A stretch of DNA of 64,000 nucleotides from Paramesorhizobium deserti (GCF_001558695.1 NZ_LNTU01000001.1:310001-374000), one strand, 5' to 3'; shown: positions 17,898 to 27,146, counted from the stretch's first letter. Numbers and translations are program-made. Notes: generated from the letters alone by a model not told the origin.

Positions 17898-17934
17898 AAA
17901 CCTGCCGGGTGCTCAGAAGCGGCCGGCGGGTTTT
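17898..17934 (+). terminator. Intrinsic terminator after the metal-related operon
   Basis: An 11-bp stem (AAACCTGCCGG pairing with CCGGCGGGTTT) with a 14-nt loop and a short T tract. Closes the 16.8-17.8 kb operon. Confidence 0.7.
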
Positions 17935-17940
17935 AAACAT

Positions 17941-18071
17941 ACAGACTGAACACTTCTAATATTGAATCAATAAACAGGTATAATTATTTGCTTTTAAACA
18001 ATATTGGAAAGCAATATTGAGACAATTCTTCATGTATAGATTCAATTACTTCATGTAACGATTCAAGCAAA
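17941..18071. repeat. AT-rich intergenic patch with short repeats
   Basis: About 130 bp far richer in A/T than the surroundings. It holds two copies of the palindrome CAATATTG (17999-18006 and 18012-18019) and a 21-bp-period imperfect tandem repeat built on CTTCATGTAxxGATTCAA (about 18028-18067). No ORF. It lies between two terminators, so it may be a foreign insertion scar or a protein-binding patch. Confidence 0.5.
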
Positions 18072-18097
18072 GAGCCCGTCGCTGGCGCGGCGGGCTC
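18072..18097 (-). terminator. Intrinsic terminator of the SPW gene
   Basis: An 11-bp stem (GAGCCCGTCGC with GCGGCGGGCTC) and TGGC loop. Read leftward it is followed by TCTTTGCTT. It lies 20 bp past the stop of the leftward SPW gene. Confidence 0.65.
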
Positions 18098-18116
18098 ATC
18101 TTCACTGCCTGATGGC

Positions 18117-18464
18117 TCAGGCATGGACGTGCGGGTTATGCCTGTAGTCCCAGACCGCCCAGGCCGACATCACCGCAGCGATTACGCCAAGGATCAGATG
18201 GGTCCATGTCGCACCGGCATTGCCCGTGAATGCGAGCACCCAGGGCGATACGATCAGCCAGAGGCCGAGGACGAGATTTGCCCATTCCTCCCATTCGGCA
18301 AATGCCGAAAGGGTGGCGATCGCCAGGCCGCCGAGAATAACGGCCACTATCCAGGCATTCCAGGCTGGGACCGTTTCGGCGGAAAAGCCGATCACCCATG
18401 GGGAAACGAACAGGCAGATTGCCAGGAGCAGATTGATCCAGTCCTGTGTTTTTCTGTTTTCCAT
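18117..18464 (-). CDS. SPW repeat membrane protein
   Basis: A 115-residue membrane protein with two SPW repeats (LFVSPWVIGF and LIVSPWVLAF), each followed by a helix, giving about four spans; the tail is HNPHVHA. The SPW family has no known function. The ATG at 18464 is chosen for its AGGAGG-like site (GGAGGTTGTT); the longer ORF to 18599 is unlikely. The same repeat occurs in the 844-residue fusion 1.4 kb away. A TATAAT-like box on its strand lies near 18600. Confidence 0.82.
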   Translation of the reverse strand: MENRKTQDWINLLLAICLFVSPWVIGFSAETVPAWNAWIVAVILGGLAIATLSAFAEWEEWANLVLGLWLIVSPWVLAFTGNAGATWTHLILGVIAAVMSAWAVWDYRHNPHVHA

Positions 18465-18773
18465 AACAACCTCCACGAATGAAGCGTGCACGGCACACTT
18501 GCGGATCGAGGCAGTTCTGGCCGGCCGGCGGATAAGCGTTCGACCGGCTTTCCGACAGCGCGTCACCGATCTTGGCACGCATTCCGCTGTCTTCAACATT
18601 ATACCGCCGGATCGCCGGAAAGCATATCGCTAAACACATACCGCACCGGCCGAGGGGTGGGGCCGGCGATCAAGGCCCTGCCTTCCCAACCAGCAGAACA
18701 ATTGTTTCCACAACATGCCGGCCTGTGCTTGCGGGCTGGTATCAATTCTTGTTATAGAACTTATATATCAGAT

Positions 18774-19583
18774 ATGTCAGGGAACGACGTGCCGGAAGAT
18801 CGCCCACAGGATGAACAGCACGCCGGGTCTGCGAAGGCCAGGGGCGAGTTCGGACTCGCCGGCCGCCGGAATGCCTGGTTCTCGGGCAATGCCCAGAAGA
18901 TCGCGACCGCCGTGCACAAGCGGCTGCGTGACGACATCCTTGCACTGATCCTGAAACCCGGCACGGTTGTTTCGGAAAAGGAGCTGTCGGCGGCCTACGG
19001 CATCGGACGCACGCCTGTGCGAGAAGCGCTTCTGCGGCTTTCCGATGAAGGGCTGGTCGAGATCATCCCGAAATCCGGCACCAGGGTCACGCCCATTCCC
19101 ACGCATCGGCTGCCCGAAGCGATCCTGGTGCGCAAATCGCTTGAAGATATCACCACCCGCGCCGCCGCCGAGCGCGCCAGCGTCAGCGATCTCATGAGCC
19201 TGCGCATGTTGATCCAGCGCCAGACCGAAGCCGCCGAGCGTGGCGACGAGGAGGCGTTTCATACCGCCGACGAGGCTTTCCACGCTGAGATAGCCCGCGT
19301 GGCGGGTTATCCCGGCATCTGGTCGCTCGTCCAGCAGGTCAAGACGCAGCTCGACCGCTATCGCCGCCTGACTTTGCCGCAGGAGGGGCGAATGGCGCGT
19401 GTGCAGAGCGATCACGAGGCCATTCTGGCGGGCATAGAAGCGCGGGACGCCGACGCCGCAGCCGCGGCAATGGCCGCCCATATCGATCAGTTGCGGCTCG
19501 ATATGGCCACGATCATGAAAAACTACCCCGATTATTTCGCCGACGAAGGGGAATTCGACGGATGGCGGGAGGCAACGGGGTAG
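18774..19583 (+). CDS. GntR family (FCD-type) transcriptional regulator
   Basis: A 269-residue repressor-like protein. Residues about 45-105 form the winged helix (RDDILALILKPGTVVSEKELS, GIGRTPVREALLRL) and residues about 115-250 the all-helical FCD ligand domain with a metal-site pattern (EAFHAEIARVAGYPG, DHEAILAGI). An unusual ~40-residue polar leader precedes the DNA-binding domain. The AT-rich stretch just upstream (18741-18773) probably holds its promoter and operator. It lies directly before the TRAP genes in the same direction and probably controls them in response to the transported acid. Confidence 0.87.
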   Translation: MSGNDVPEDRPQDEQHAGSAKARGEFGLAGRRNAWFSGNAQKIATAVHKRLRDDILALILKPGTVVSEKELSAAYGIGRTPVREALLRLSDEGLVEIIPKSGTRVTPIPTHRLPEAILVRKSLEDITTRAAAERASVSDLMSLRMLIQRQTEAAERGDEEAFHTADEAFHAEIARVAGYPGIWSLVQQVKTQLDRYRRLTLPQEGRMARVQSDHEAILAGIEARDADAAAAAMAAHIDQLRLDMATIMKNYPDYFADEGEFDGWREATG

Positions 19584-19636
19584 GCAACAGATGCCCGGTG
19601 GGAGCCGGGCCGGTCCAACACAGGGAGGAGACTGTC

Positions 19637-20620
19637 ATGACCAAAAGCATCCTGAAATTCACTTTCGCCGCCATCGCGGCGGTGGCGGCGTTCGCCGCCG
19701 GTCCGTCATCGGCCGAGACCGTATTGAAATGGGCGCATGTCTACGAGACGGGCGAACCCTATCACACCCAGGCCCTGTGGGCCGGCGAGGAGATCGCCAA
19801 GCGGACGGACGGCCGATACAAGATCGAGGTCTTTCCGGCCTCGCAGCTCGGCAATGAGAACCAGATCAACGAGGCGCTGACGCTCGGCACCGTCGACATG
19901 ATCTATACAGGCGTGGCCTTCGCCGGCTCCATCTACGGGCCGCTGTCGATGACCAATGCGCCCTTCATCCTGCGCGATTTCGATCATTGGAAGGCCTATC
20001 GCGATTCCCCGCTCTTCCAGGAACTGGCCAAGGGCTATGACGACAAGACGGGCCATCACGTCGTCTCGCTCACCTATTACGGCCAGCGCCACGTGACCGC
20101 CAACAAGGAGATCACGAAGCCGGAGGACATGAAGGGCATGAAGCTGCGCGTGCCGCCGGCGCCGCTGTTCCAGATGTTCACCAAATCGGTGGGCGCCAAC
20201 GCCACGCCGATCGCCTTCGCCGAAGTCTACCTCGCCCTGCAGCAAGGCACCGTCGACGGCCAGGAGAACCCGCTGCCCACCATCATGGCCAAGAAATTCT
20301 ACGAAGTGCAGAGCCATATCATGCTGACCGGCCATATCACAGAATCGCTCGTCAGCATCGTCGGCGGGCATGTCTGGAGCGGCATGAGCGACGAGGACAA
20401 GCAGATCTTCACGGATGTGCTGAAGGAGGCGGCGGCGCGCTGCACCGATCAGATCCGCACGCAGGAGCAGGAGCTTGCCGACAAGTTCCGCGAGTTGGGC
20501 AAAACGGTGGTCGAGGTCGATCGCGGGCCGTTCATCCAAGCCGCGCAGCCGCTGCACAACGATCCGGATTCCGGCGCGGTCTGGACCAAGGAGCAGTATG
20601 ACGCGCTGCAGGCGCTGTAG
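19637..20620 (+). CDS. dctP: TRAP transporter substrate-binding protein (DctP family)
   Basis: A 327-residue periplasmic binding protein with a signal peptide (cleavage likely after SSAE, about residue 26). Family landmarks: NEALTLGTVDMIYTG, KGMKLRVPPAPLFQ with the substrate-carboxylate Arg, and EVYLALQQGTVDGQENPLPTI. Ribosome site GGGAGGAG. It binds a small organic acid and hands it to the two permease subunits encoded next. The ligand cannot be named; a C4-dicarboxylate or sugar acid is typical. Confidence 0.92.
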   Translation: MTKSILKFTFAAIAAVAAFAAGPSSAETVLKWAHVYETGEPYHTQALWAGEEIAKRTDGRYKIEVFPASQLGNENQINEALTLGTVDMIYTGVAFAGSIYGPLSMTNAPFILRDFDHWKAYRDSPLFQELAKGYDDKTGHHVVSLTYYGQRHVTANKEITKPEDMKGMKLRVPPAPLFQMFTKSVGANATPIAFAEVYLALQQGTVDGQENPLPTIMAKKFYEVQSHIMLTGHITESLVSIVGGHVWSGMSDEDKQIFTDVLKEAAARCTDQIRTQEQELADKFRELGKTVVEVDRGPFIQAAQPLHNDPDSGAVWTKEQYDALQAL

Positions 20621-20692
20621 CCCGAAGGAAGCGGCTTTCCACCGCCGGCCGCATCATTGCGGCCGGATGCCTCTCATCAAGGATTATCGGAA

Positions 20693-21241
20693 ATGACTGA
20701 CGACAAGCACGGTGCCGGAGCGCAGTTCGTCGTGCCGGAGGAGCCCGATCCCGTGATCGACCATCACCCGGAGGACTGGCTGGCCTTTGCGATCTTCTGG
20801 GGCATGGCGGTAATCGTGTTCCTGCAGTTCTTCACCCGGTATATCCTCAATGACTCGTTCGCCTGGACGGAGGAGATCGCGCGCTACCTGCTGATGTGGA
20901 TCACCTTCATCGGCGCGGCGATCGCGATGCGGCGCGGCACGCATATCTCCGTCGAGGTGGCGCATATGTTCCTGCCCGCACGGTTCATCCCCATTCTCAA
21001 TTTCACGATCGATTTCCTTGTCGTCGGCTTCGTCGGGCTTCTGTGCTGGTTTTCGATCTCGATCACCCAGCGGATGCAGATCCAGACCATGACGGTGTTT
21101 CCCTGGCCGATGAGCATCGTCTATGGCGGCGTCGCCCTCGGCTGCTTCCTGATGTTGTGGCGCGCCGTGCAGCGCTTCATCGCCGATATGCGGCGCGGCT
21201 GGCGCCCTGCCCCATCCCACCCCGAACTCCCCATCGATTGA
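20693..21241 (+). CDS. dctQ: TRAP transporter small permease (DctQ family)
   Basis: A 182-residue inner-membrane protein with four hydrophobic segments (about residues 29-48, 62-80, 100-121, 138-155) and the DctQ pattern FTRYILNDSFAWTEEIARYLLMWITFIGAA. ATG 20693 is used; an upstream in-frame ATG lacks a ribosome site. Forms the membrane complex with DctM, whose gene begins 15 nt downstream. Confidence 0.9.
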   Translation: MTDDKHGAGAQFVVPEEPDPVIDHHPEDWLAFAIFWGMAVIVFLQFFTRYILNDSFAWTEEIARYLLMWITFIGAAIAMRRGTHISVEVAHMFLPARFIPILNFTIDFLVVGFVGLLCWFSISITQRMQIQTMTVFPWPMSIVYGGVALGCFLMLWRAVQRFIADMRRGWRPAPSHPELPID

Positions 21242-21255
21242 AGCCGGACGAAACG

Positions 21256-22530
21256 ATGCTCCTACTTTTCCTGGCCCTTTTTGCCCTGCTCCTGATCGGC
21301 GCGCCGATCTTCGTCGCGCTTGGCGGCGCTTCGCTGGTCTATACGGCGTTCCTCTCCAACATCCCGGATTTCGTGGTGCTGCACCGCATGGCGGGCGGCG
21401 TCGATTCCTTCCCGCTGCTCGCCGTGCCGTTCTTCATCCTCGCCGGCAATCTGATGAATACGGCGGGGATCACCAACCGCATCTTCGAGTTCGCTGCCGC
21501 CGCGGTCGGCTGGCTGCGCGGCGGCCTCGGCCATGTCAACGTCGTCGGCTCGATCATCTTCGCCGGCATGTCCGGCACGGCGGTGGCGGACGCCGGCGGT
21601 CTCGGCAATATCGAGATCAAGGCGATGCGCGACCATGGCTATGATCACGAATTCTCGGTCGGGGTCACCGCGGCGTCCTCCACCATCGGACCGATCATTC
21701 CGCCTTCGCTGCCGATGGTGGTGTTCGGCGTGATGGCCAATGTGTCGATCGGGCAGCTCTTCGCGGGCGGGATCATTCCAGGCCTGGTGGTGGCGCTGGC
21801 GCTGATGATCTATGTCAGCTGGTATGCGCGCCGCAACGGCGTCGGCCGCGACCAGGCGTTCAACTGGCGCATGCTCGGCACCTCCTTCCTACGTGCGGTA
21901 CCGGCATTGCTGACGCCCGTCATCATCATCGGCGGCATGACCTCGGGCGCCTTCACGCCCACGGAAGCAGCGGTCGCAGCCTGCGCCTGGGCGCTGATCC
22001 TCGGCATCTTCCTCTACCGTTCGCTGAACCTGAAGCAGTTCTACCGCATCACGCTCGAAACCATCGAGACCACGGCAAGCGTGCTGATCATCGTCGGCGC
22101 CGCCTCGCTGTTCGGCTGGGTGCTGACGACGACGCGCGTGACGGAACATGTCGCCACGGCGCTTCTGTCGATCACCGAGAACCCGCTACTCCTGCTCCTG
22201 ATCATCAACATCATCCTGCTGGTCATCGGCAGTTTCATGGAGACGATTGCGGCGATCTCGATCCTGGTGCCGATCCTCATGCCCGTGGTCAACCAGGTCG
22301 GCATCGACCCGGTGCAGTTCGGCATCGTCATGGTGCTCAATCTGATGATCGGCCTCCTCACCCCACCGGTCGGCATGGTGCTGTTCGTGCTGTCACGCGT
22401 TGGCAAGCTCTCCTTCGACCGCACGGTGATGGCGGTGCTGCCGTTCCTGATCCCGCTGATCCTCGTGCTGGTGCTGGTTTCCACGATCCCGGCGCTGACG
22501 CTCTATCTGCCGACGCTATGGTATCGATAA
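21256..22530 (+). CDS. dctM: TRAP transporter large permease (DctM family)
   Basis: A 424-residue polytopic membrane protein with about 12 hydrophobic segments; ion-coupled translocation subunit. Family motifs: AVPFFILAGNLMN, FAGMSGTAVADAGGLG, PIIPPSLPMVVFGV and the C-terminal LNLMIGLLTPPVGMVLFV. Full length. Ends the TRAP operon just before a hairpin terminator. Confidence 0.93.
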   Translation: MLLLFLALFALLLIGAPIFVALGGASLVYTAFLSNIPDFVVLHRMAGGVDSFPLLAVPFFILAGNLMNTAGITNRIFEFAAAAVGWLRGGLGHVNVVGSIIFAGMSGTAVADAGGLGNIEIKAMRDHGYDHEFSVGVTAASSTIGPIIPPSLPMVVFGVMANVSIGQLFAGGIIPGLVVALALMIYVSWYARRNGVGRDQAFNWRMLGTSFLRAVPALLTPVIIIGGMTSGAFTPTEAAVAACAWALILGIFLYRSLNLKQFYRITLETIETTASVLIIVGAASLFGWVLTTTRVTEHVATALLSITENPLLLLLIINIILLVIGSFMETIAAISILVPILMPVVNQVGIDPVQFGIVMVLNLMIGLLTPPVGMVLFVLSRVGKLSFDRTVMAVLPFLIPLILVLVLVSTIPALTLYLPTLWYR

Positions 22531-22540
22531 AACAAGAGGC

Positions 22541-22567
22541 GTCGCCCCGGCCTTAAACCGGGGCGAC
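22541..22567. terminator. Terminator hairpin between dctM and the convergent 2H gene
   Basis: Perfect 10-bp stem GTCGCCCCGG/CCGGGGCGAC with a 7-nt loop, without a clear T tract. It probably serves both convergent genes. Confidence 0.55.
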
Positions 22568-22570
22568 GGA

Positions 22571-23164
22571 TCAACCCTGCAGCGGCCAGCGCTTGATGAC
22601 GTGATATTCCGTAAGCCACAGTTTGCTGTGAACCAGTGCAAATTCATTGACGGCGAAGCGGATCGGCTCGGTTGGCTGCAAAGGAACCGGCTTTGAGCCG
22701 TAGAACAATGTTACATGGGGCACGAAATTCTCGGCTGCCCGCAAACCATTCTTCCGCATGGCGGCACCAAGGATTCTATGAAGCTCCAACAGCGGATCGC
22801 TCTCGCCCACCAGGACCAGCGGGTGTCTGCGCTGTCTGCCGGCAGCAGGCGGAGCTCCCTCGAAGCTCATGATGCGCCGGCAAGTGATCTCGAACGGGCT
22901 CATCGAAACAGCTTTTGCAGCCAGCCCTGCCGCATAAATGAACTTTTCCCGCAGGCGCGTAAAATCCCCAAGATGATGCAGCGTCATATGAAGACGGTTC
23001 GGCTGAAGTAGATACCCCTTCAAATGATTTTTCCAAACGAGCTGCTCTGCGAACTGCCGTGTGTAAATGGATGTTTCGAAATCCGGAAACAGGCCGAAGA
23101 ACAGCCGCTCAGGCCGTTTTGGCCGGGGCGGTAAAACCTCTAAAAACTCAAACGCGCCTTGCAT
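22571..23164 (-). CDS. 2H phosphoesterase (2'-5' RNA ligase-like)
   Basis: A 197-residue protein of the 2H superfamily. The two catalytic histidine motifs are HMTLHHLG (about residue 59) and HVTLFYG (about residue 149). RLFFGLFPD near the start is the usual first strand. Such proteins hydrolyse 2',3'-cyclic phosphates or ligate RNA in vitro; the physiological role is unclear. Stands alone, convergent with dctM. The start region is somewhat ambiguous because no strong ribosome site is seen. Confidence 0.82.
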   Translation of the reverse strand: MQGAFEFLEVLPPRPKRPERLFFGLFPDFETSIYTRQFAEQLVWKNHLKGYLLQPNRLHMTLHHLGDFTRLREKFIYAAGLAAKAVSMSPFEITCRRIMSFEGAPPAAGRQRRHPLVLVGESDPLLELHRILGAAMRKNGLRAAENFVPHVTLFYGSKPVPLQPTEPIRFAVNEFALVHSKLWLTEYHVIKRWPLQG

Positions 23165-23323
23165 GGGACACCTTACACCTGCATGCCCCCCTCTCGCTCA
23201 AGGGCCAAGATAATAGAACATATAGTGAACACAGCGCAAGAGCCGCGCAAGCCTGACCAGCCGGCCCAGCTATCGACTTCACGTCGGATTGCCATATCTG
23301 CTGAGGTCGAAAGGATGAGAAAT

Positions 23324-23668
23324 ATGGTGCCGAGCCAAGCCTATACGCTGTTCGCCCAGGCGATGAAGGAGCGCAAGCAGATCCACTGTACCTATGATGG
23401 CTACAAACGGGCGATCTGCCCGATCATCCTGGGCCACAGCAAGGGTGAGGAGATGGCGCTGGTCTATCAGTTTGCCGGTAAGAGCAGGAGCGGCCTTCCG
23501 CCCGAAGGTCAGTGGAAATGCTTCCGGCTTGCCAAAGTGAGCCATATTCAACTGCGCGACGGCCCCTGGCATGCGGGATCCAGCCACCGGCAGGCGCAGG
23601 CCTGCGTGGAAGACGTCGATATCGACGTCAACCCGTCAAGCCCTTACAATCCACGACGGCAGGTTTAA
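23324..23668 (+). CDS. WYL-domain-like hypothetical protein
   Basis: A 114-residue protein resembling an isolated WYL-type ligand-sensing domain: AMKERKQIHCTYDGYKRAICPIILG, LVYQFAG, WKCFRLAKVSHIQL. No DNA-binding part, so it is not a complete WYL regulator. The start is taken at 23324 (AAGGATGAGAA upstream); 23315 is an alternative. The C-terminal DVDIDVNPSSPYNPRRQ is polar. Function unknown. Confidence 0.6.
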   Translation: MVPSQAYTLFAQAMKERKQIHCTYDGYKRAICPIILGHSKGEEMALVYQFAGKSRSGLPPEGQWKCFRLAKVSHIQLRDGPWHAGSSHRQAQACVEDVDIDVNPSSPYNPRRQV

Positions 23669-23794
23669 GCCTTGTTGCCTATCGTAAATAACACCATTGC
23701 CGATTTCACGCCGTCCGCTATAAAGCGCGCTAATGCGGGATGACCTTCCACTGCCCATCGATCTCAATTTTCCCAGCAACCCGGAGGCGGCATC

Positions 23795-25252
23795 ATGACG
23801 AAGGAGCGAGCTTACTTCGTCCTGTTCCTGAACGGTCTGTTCCTTCTGCCGGTTGGCGCGGCAATGCTTGTTCCCGCGATCGTCGACATCGTATCCGCCA
23901 GCGGTGGCGACGATGCCGTCAATTTCCTCACCAGCGCGGCAGTCGTCGGCGGGGTTGCTGCCTTGCTGGTGGCGGCATTCCGGCGGCCGGATTTCCGCCT
24001 GCCGGACCGGCGGACGGGCTATCTCGTCACCGTCTCGGCATGGCTTTCGGTCAGCATGTGCGGCGCCATACCGCTTTACGGGTCGCTCGATATCAGCTTC
24101 ACGGATGCGCTTTTCGAGTCGGTTTCGGCGCTGACGACGACCGGGGCGACCGTGCTGACCGGGCTTGACGACATGCCCCAGGGACTACTGCTGTGGCGCT
24201 CGCTCCTGCAGTGGATCGGCGGCGTCGGGATCATCGTCATGGCGCTCAGCGTACTGCCTGCGCTCAGCGTCGGCGGCATGCAGTTCTTCCGCTCCGAATC
24301 ATCCGACGTATCCGAAAAGCCGTTTCCGAAGGTGCGCCAGCTCGCCCAGGCCATTGCGGCGGTCTATGTCTCGCTGACGCTCGCCTGCGCCATAGCGCTC
24401 ATTTTCGCCGGCATGCCGGTCTTCGATGCGATCAACCATGCCATGACCACGATTGCGACCGGCGGATTTTCCATCAAGGACGCGTCGATCGGCTTTTACA
24501 ATTCGCTGCCGATCGAGCTCGTCACGGAAGTGTTCATGGTCGCCGGCGCTCTGCCGCTCGCCTTCTATGCGGTGTTTCTAACGCAGCGCGGACGCAATCG
24601 CGTCGTCGATCAGCAGATCGGCGCTTTCCTGCTCATTCTGTCGCTTGCCATCTCCCTTTGCACCGCGTGGAACATTTCGCAAGGAATGACCCCGCAAGAG
24701 GCCCTGCGGCTCTCGGCCTTCAACGTGACCTCGATCATCACCGATACGGGTTTTGCCACAACGGATTTCTCGACTTGGGGAAGCTTCGCTATCGGCCTGT
24801 TCTTTATGCTCTATCTCGTCGGCGGCTGCGCCGGCTCCACCGCCGGCGCGATCAAGATCTTCCGCTGGCAGCTCCTGTTTTCCGGATCGGTGGCGGGCCT
24901 GCGCAGAATGCTCCACCCCAATGTCGTCGTCAGCATGCGCTATCAGGAGAAGGCCGTGAGCGACGATGCGATCAGCGCCGTGCGGAACTTCTTCTTCCTG
25001 TACCTGATGACGCTTCTCGTCCTGTCCCTGCTGGTGATGGCCACCGGGCTCGATTTCCTTTCCGCCACTTCGGCGGTGGCGCAGGGCATGGCCAATGCCG
25101 GTCCGGGCCTCGGCCCCGTCGTCGGACCGGGCACGAATTTTGCCGCCATTCCCGAGACGGCAAAATGGTTAATCATGCTCGCCATGGTGCTCGGACGGCT
25201 CGAGCTCGTGACCTTCTATGTGGTGTTGCTGCCGAGCTTCTGGATGCGTTAA
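23795..25252 (+). CDS. trkH: TrkH family potassium uptake protein
   Basis: A 485-residue ion-channel subunit of the Trk/Ktr system; K+ uptake across the inner membrane with the cytosolic TrkA ring (not in this window). Four pore-loop repeats can be traced: SALTTTGATVLTG, TTIATGGFS, SIITDTGFATTDF and GMANAGPGLGPV. AGMP-type linker helices lie between them. Ribosome site CGGAGGCGGC. Its end overlaps the convergent aldo/keto reductase gene by 4 nt. Confidence 0.93.
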   Translation: MTKERAYFVLFLNGLFLLPVGAAMLVPAIVDIVSASGGDDAVNFLTSAAVVGGVAALLVAAFRRPDFRLPDRRTGYLVTVSAWLSVSMCGAIPLYGSLDISFTDALFESVSALTTTGATVLTGLDDMPQGLLLWRSLLQWIGGVGIIVMALSVLPALSVGGMQFFRSESSDVSEKPFPKVRQLAQAIAAVYVSLTLACAIALIFAGMPVFDAINHAMTTIATGGFSIKDASIGFYNSLPIELVTEVFMVAGALPLAFYAVFLTQRGRNRVVDQQIGAFLLILSLAISLCTAWNISQGMTPQEALRLSAFNVTSIITDTGFATTDFSTWGSFAIGLFFMLYLVGGCAGSTAGAIKIFRWQLLFSGSVAGLRRMLHPNVVVSMRYQEKAVSDDAISAVRNFFFLYLMTLLVLSLLVMATGLDFLSATSAVAQGMANAGPGLGPVVGPGTNFAAIPETAKWLIMLAMVLGRLELVTFYVVLLPSFWMR

Positions 25253-26121
25253 GCGGAGCGCCCCAGCCCGTCCAGCTCTTCGAGCGCATCGTCCGGCAGA
25301 TCGAGTTCGGCCGAAGCGAGATTTTCCTTCAGATGCGCAACGGACGAAGTGCCGGGGATCAGCAGGATGTTCGGCGCGCGGCGCAAGAGCCAGGCAAGCG
25401 CCACCTGCATGGGCGTTGCGCCGAGGCGCCGGGCCACATCCGACAGGGTGGAGGACTGCAGCGGCGTGAAGCCGCCGAGCGGGAAGAACGGCACATAGGC
25501 GATGCCGTCTCGGGCTAGATCATCGATCAGCGCATCATCGGCCCGGTGCACCAGATTATACTGGTTCTGGACGCAGACGATGTCGCAGATCCGCCGCCCT
25601 TCCGCAACCTGTGCCGGCGTGACGTTGCTCAGGCCGATATGGCGCACCAATCCTTGCCGCTGGAGTTCGGCCAGAATGGTGAGCGGCGCCTCTATCGAGC
25701 CTTCGGCCGGGCCGTGCGGATCGAACATGATGCGCAAATTGACGACATCCAGCACATTCAGGCCAAGATTGTGCAGATTGTCGTGAACGGCCTGAGCGAG
25801 CTCCTCGGACGAGAAGGCCGGCAACCAGGAGGCATCCTGCCCCCGCCGAGCACCGATCTTGGTGACGATGACGAGATCGTCGGGATAGGGATGGAGTGCT
25901 TCGCGGATCAGCTGATTGGTGACGTGGGGTCCATAGAAATCGCTGGTGTCGATATGATTGACGCCGCTCTCCACCGCCTCGCGCAGCACCGCCAGGGCGG
26001 CATCGCGATCCCTGGGCGGGCCGAATACGCCGGGGCCCGCAAGCTGCATGGCGCCATAGCCGAGCCGCTTCACGGTGCGGTCGCCGAGGGTGAAGGTATC
26101 TGATAGCTCGATATTGGACAT
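25249..26121 (-). CDS. Aldo/keto reductase
   Basis: A 290-residue NAD(P)H-dependent carbonyl reductase. Catalytic tetrad positions: Asp in HIDTSDFYG with Tyr, Lys in IVTKIGARR, and the loop near VNLRIMFDP where the usual His is replaced or shifted. RHIGLSN and IPGTSSVAHLKEN are the cofactor site. The start at 26121 has an AGGAG site. It is divergent from a LysR gene with a palindrome between them, so it is probably that regulator's target. Substrate unknown. Confidence 0.88.
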   Translation of the reverse strand: MSNIELSDTFTLGDRTVKRLGYGAMQLAGPGVFGPPRDRDAALAVLREAVESGVNHIDTSDFYGPHVTNQLIREALHPYPDDLVIVTKIGARRGQDASWLPAFSSEELAQAVHDNLHNLGLNVLDVVNLRIMFDPHGPAEGSIEAPLTILAELQRQGLVRHIGLSNVTPAQVAEGRRICDIVCVQNQYNLVHRADDALIDDLARDGIAYVPFFPLGGFTPLQSSTLSDVARRLGATPMQVALAWLLRRAPNILLIPGTSSVAHLKENLASAELDLPDDALEELDGLGRSA

Positions 26122-26176
26122 GATCTGTCTCCTTTCGTGATGCGACAGAAATATGCATTGTCCACCCTCGCGATAA

Positions 26177-26192
26177 TCCAGTACAAACTGGA
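26177..26192. promoter_or_regulatory. Palindromic operator between reductase and LysR genes
   Basis: TCCAGT-ACAA-ACTGGA is a perfect 16-bp inverted repeat, 24 bp before the LysR start. Likely LysR autoregulatory/activation site for the divergent pair. Confidence 0.55.
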
Positions 26193-26215
26193 CAGGCTGT
26201 ACGGAAAAGCGGACA

Positions 26216-27115
26216 ATGAAAGTCGATCTCGGTGATCTCAACGCTTTCGTCGCAGTGGCGCGGGCCGGCGGCTTTCGCGACGGAGCGCGGGCGAGCGGCA
26301 TGAGCGCCTCGGGCCTCTCCGAGGCGGTGCGCCGGCTGGAGGCGCAGCTTGGCGTCAGGCTCTTCAACCGGACGACACGCAGCGTTGTCCTGACCGAAGC
26401 GGGTCAAGGGCTGATGGAGCGGCTCGGGCCGGCCCTGACCGAGATGGAAGCCGCACTCGACGTAGTCAACCGTTACCGCGACAAACCGGCGGGCGTGTTG
26501 CGCCTCAATGTGCCGGTGAGTGCAGCGCGGCTGGTGCTGCCCGATATCGTACCGCCGTTCCTAGCCGCCTATCCCGATATCCGGCTGGAGGTGATCACCG
26601 AAGAGAGCTTCGTCGACGTGCTTGCCGCGGGATGCGATGCCGGCATCCGCTATGAGGAACGGCTGGAGCAGGACATGATCGCGGTGCCGATCGGCCCACG
26701 CTTGCAACGCTACGCCACCGCCGCCTCCCCCGCCTATCTCGATGCGCGTGGACGGCCCGAGCACCCGCGAGACCTCTTGGGACACGCCTGCCTGCGCGCC
26801 CGCTTTCCGAGCGGCACAATGGCACCCTGGGAGTTTGAGCGCGAGGACGAGACGATCCTGATCGAACCCAAGGGGCCGCTGATCGTGCAGGCCGGCGAGG
26901 CGAGCAACCTTGCTGTCGACGCGGCACTCGCGGGTCTCGGCATCGTCGGGCTGTTCGAGGACTGGCTGCGTCCGCATTTCGACAGCGGCGCTCTCGAACC
27001 GGTGCTGGAACCCTGGTGGCAGCGCTTCTCCGGACCGTTCCTCTATTATCCCGGACGGCGCCTCGTGCCTGCGCCACTCCGGGCGTTCATCGATTTCATC
27101 AAGAAGCCGACCTGA
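26216..27115 (+). CDS. LysR family transcriptional regulator
   Basis: A 299-residue LTTR. The N-terminal winged helix reads LGDLNAFVAVARAGGFRDGARASGMSASGLSEAVRRLEAQLGVRLFNRTTRSVVLTEAG in separate canonical blocks, followed by a periplasmic-binding-like effector domain (about residues 90-295). Subfamily resembles the regulators that sit divergent from oxidoreductases. Probably controls the neighbouring aldo/keto reductase. Confidence 0.9.
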   Translation: MKVDLGDLNAFVAVARAGGFRDGARASGMSASGLSEAVRRLEAQLGVRLFNRTTRSVVLTEAGQGLMERLGPALTEMEAALDVVNRYRDKPAGVLRLNVPVSAARLVLPDIVPPFLAAYPDIRLEVITEESFVDVLAAGCDAGIRYEERLEQDMIAVPIGPRLQRYATAASPAYLDARGRPEHPRDLLGHACLRARFPSGTMAPWEFEREDETILIEPKGPLIVQAGEASNLAVDAALAGLGIVGLFEDWLRPHFDSGALEPVLEPWWQRFSGPFLYYPGRRLVPAPLRAFIDFIKKPT

Positions 27116-27146
27116 GCCGCGGGACACCGCTGAGACCGCACCCCCT

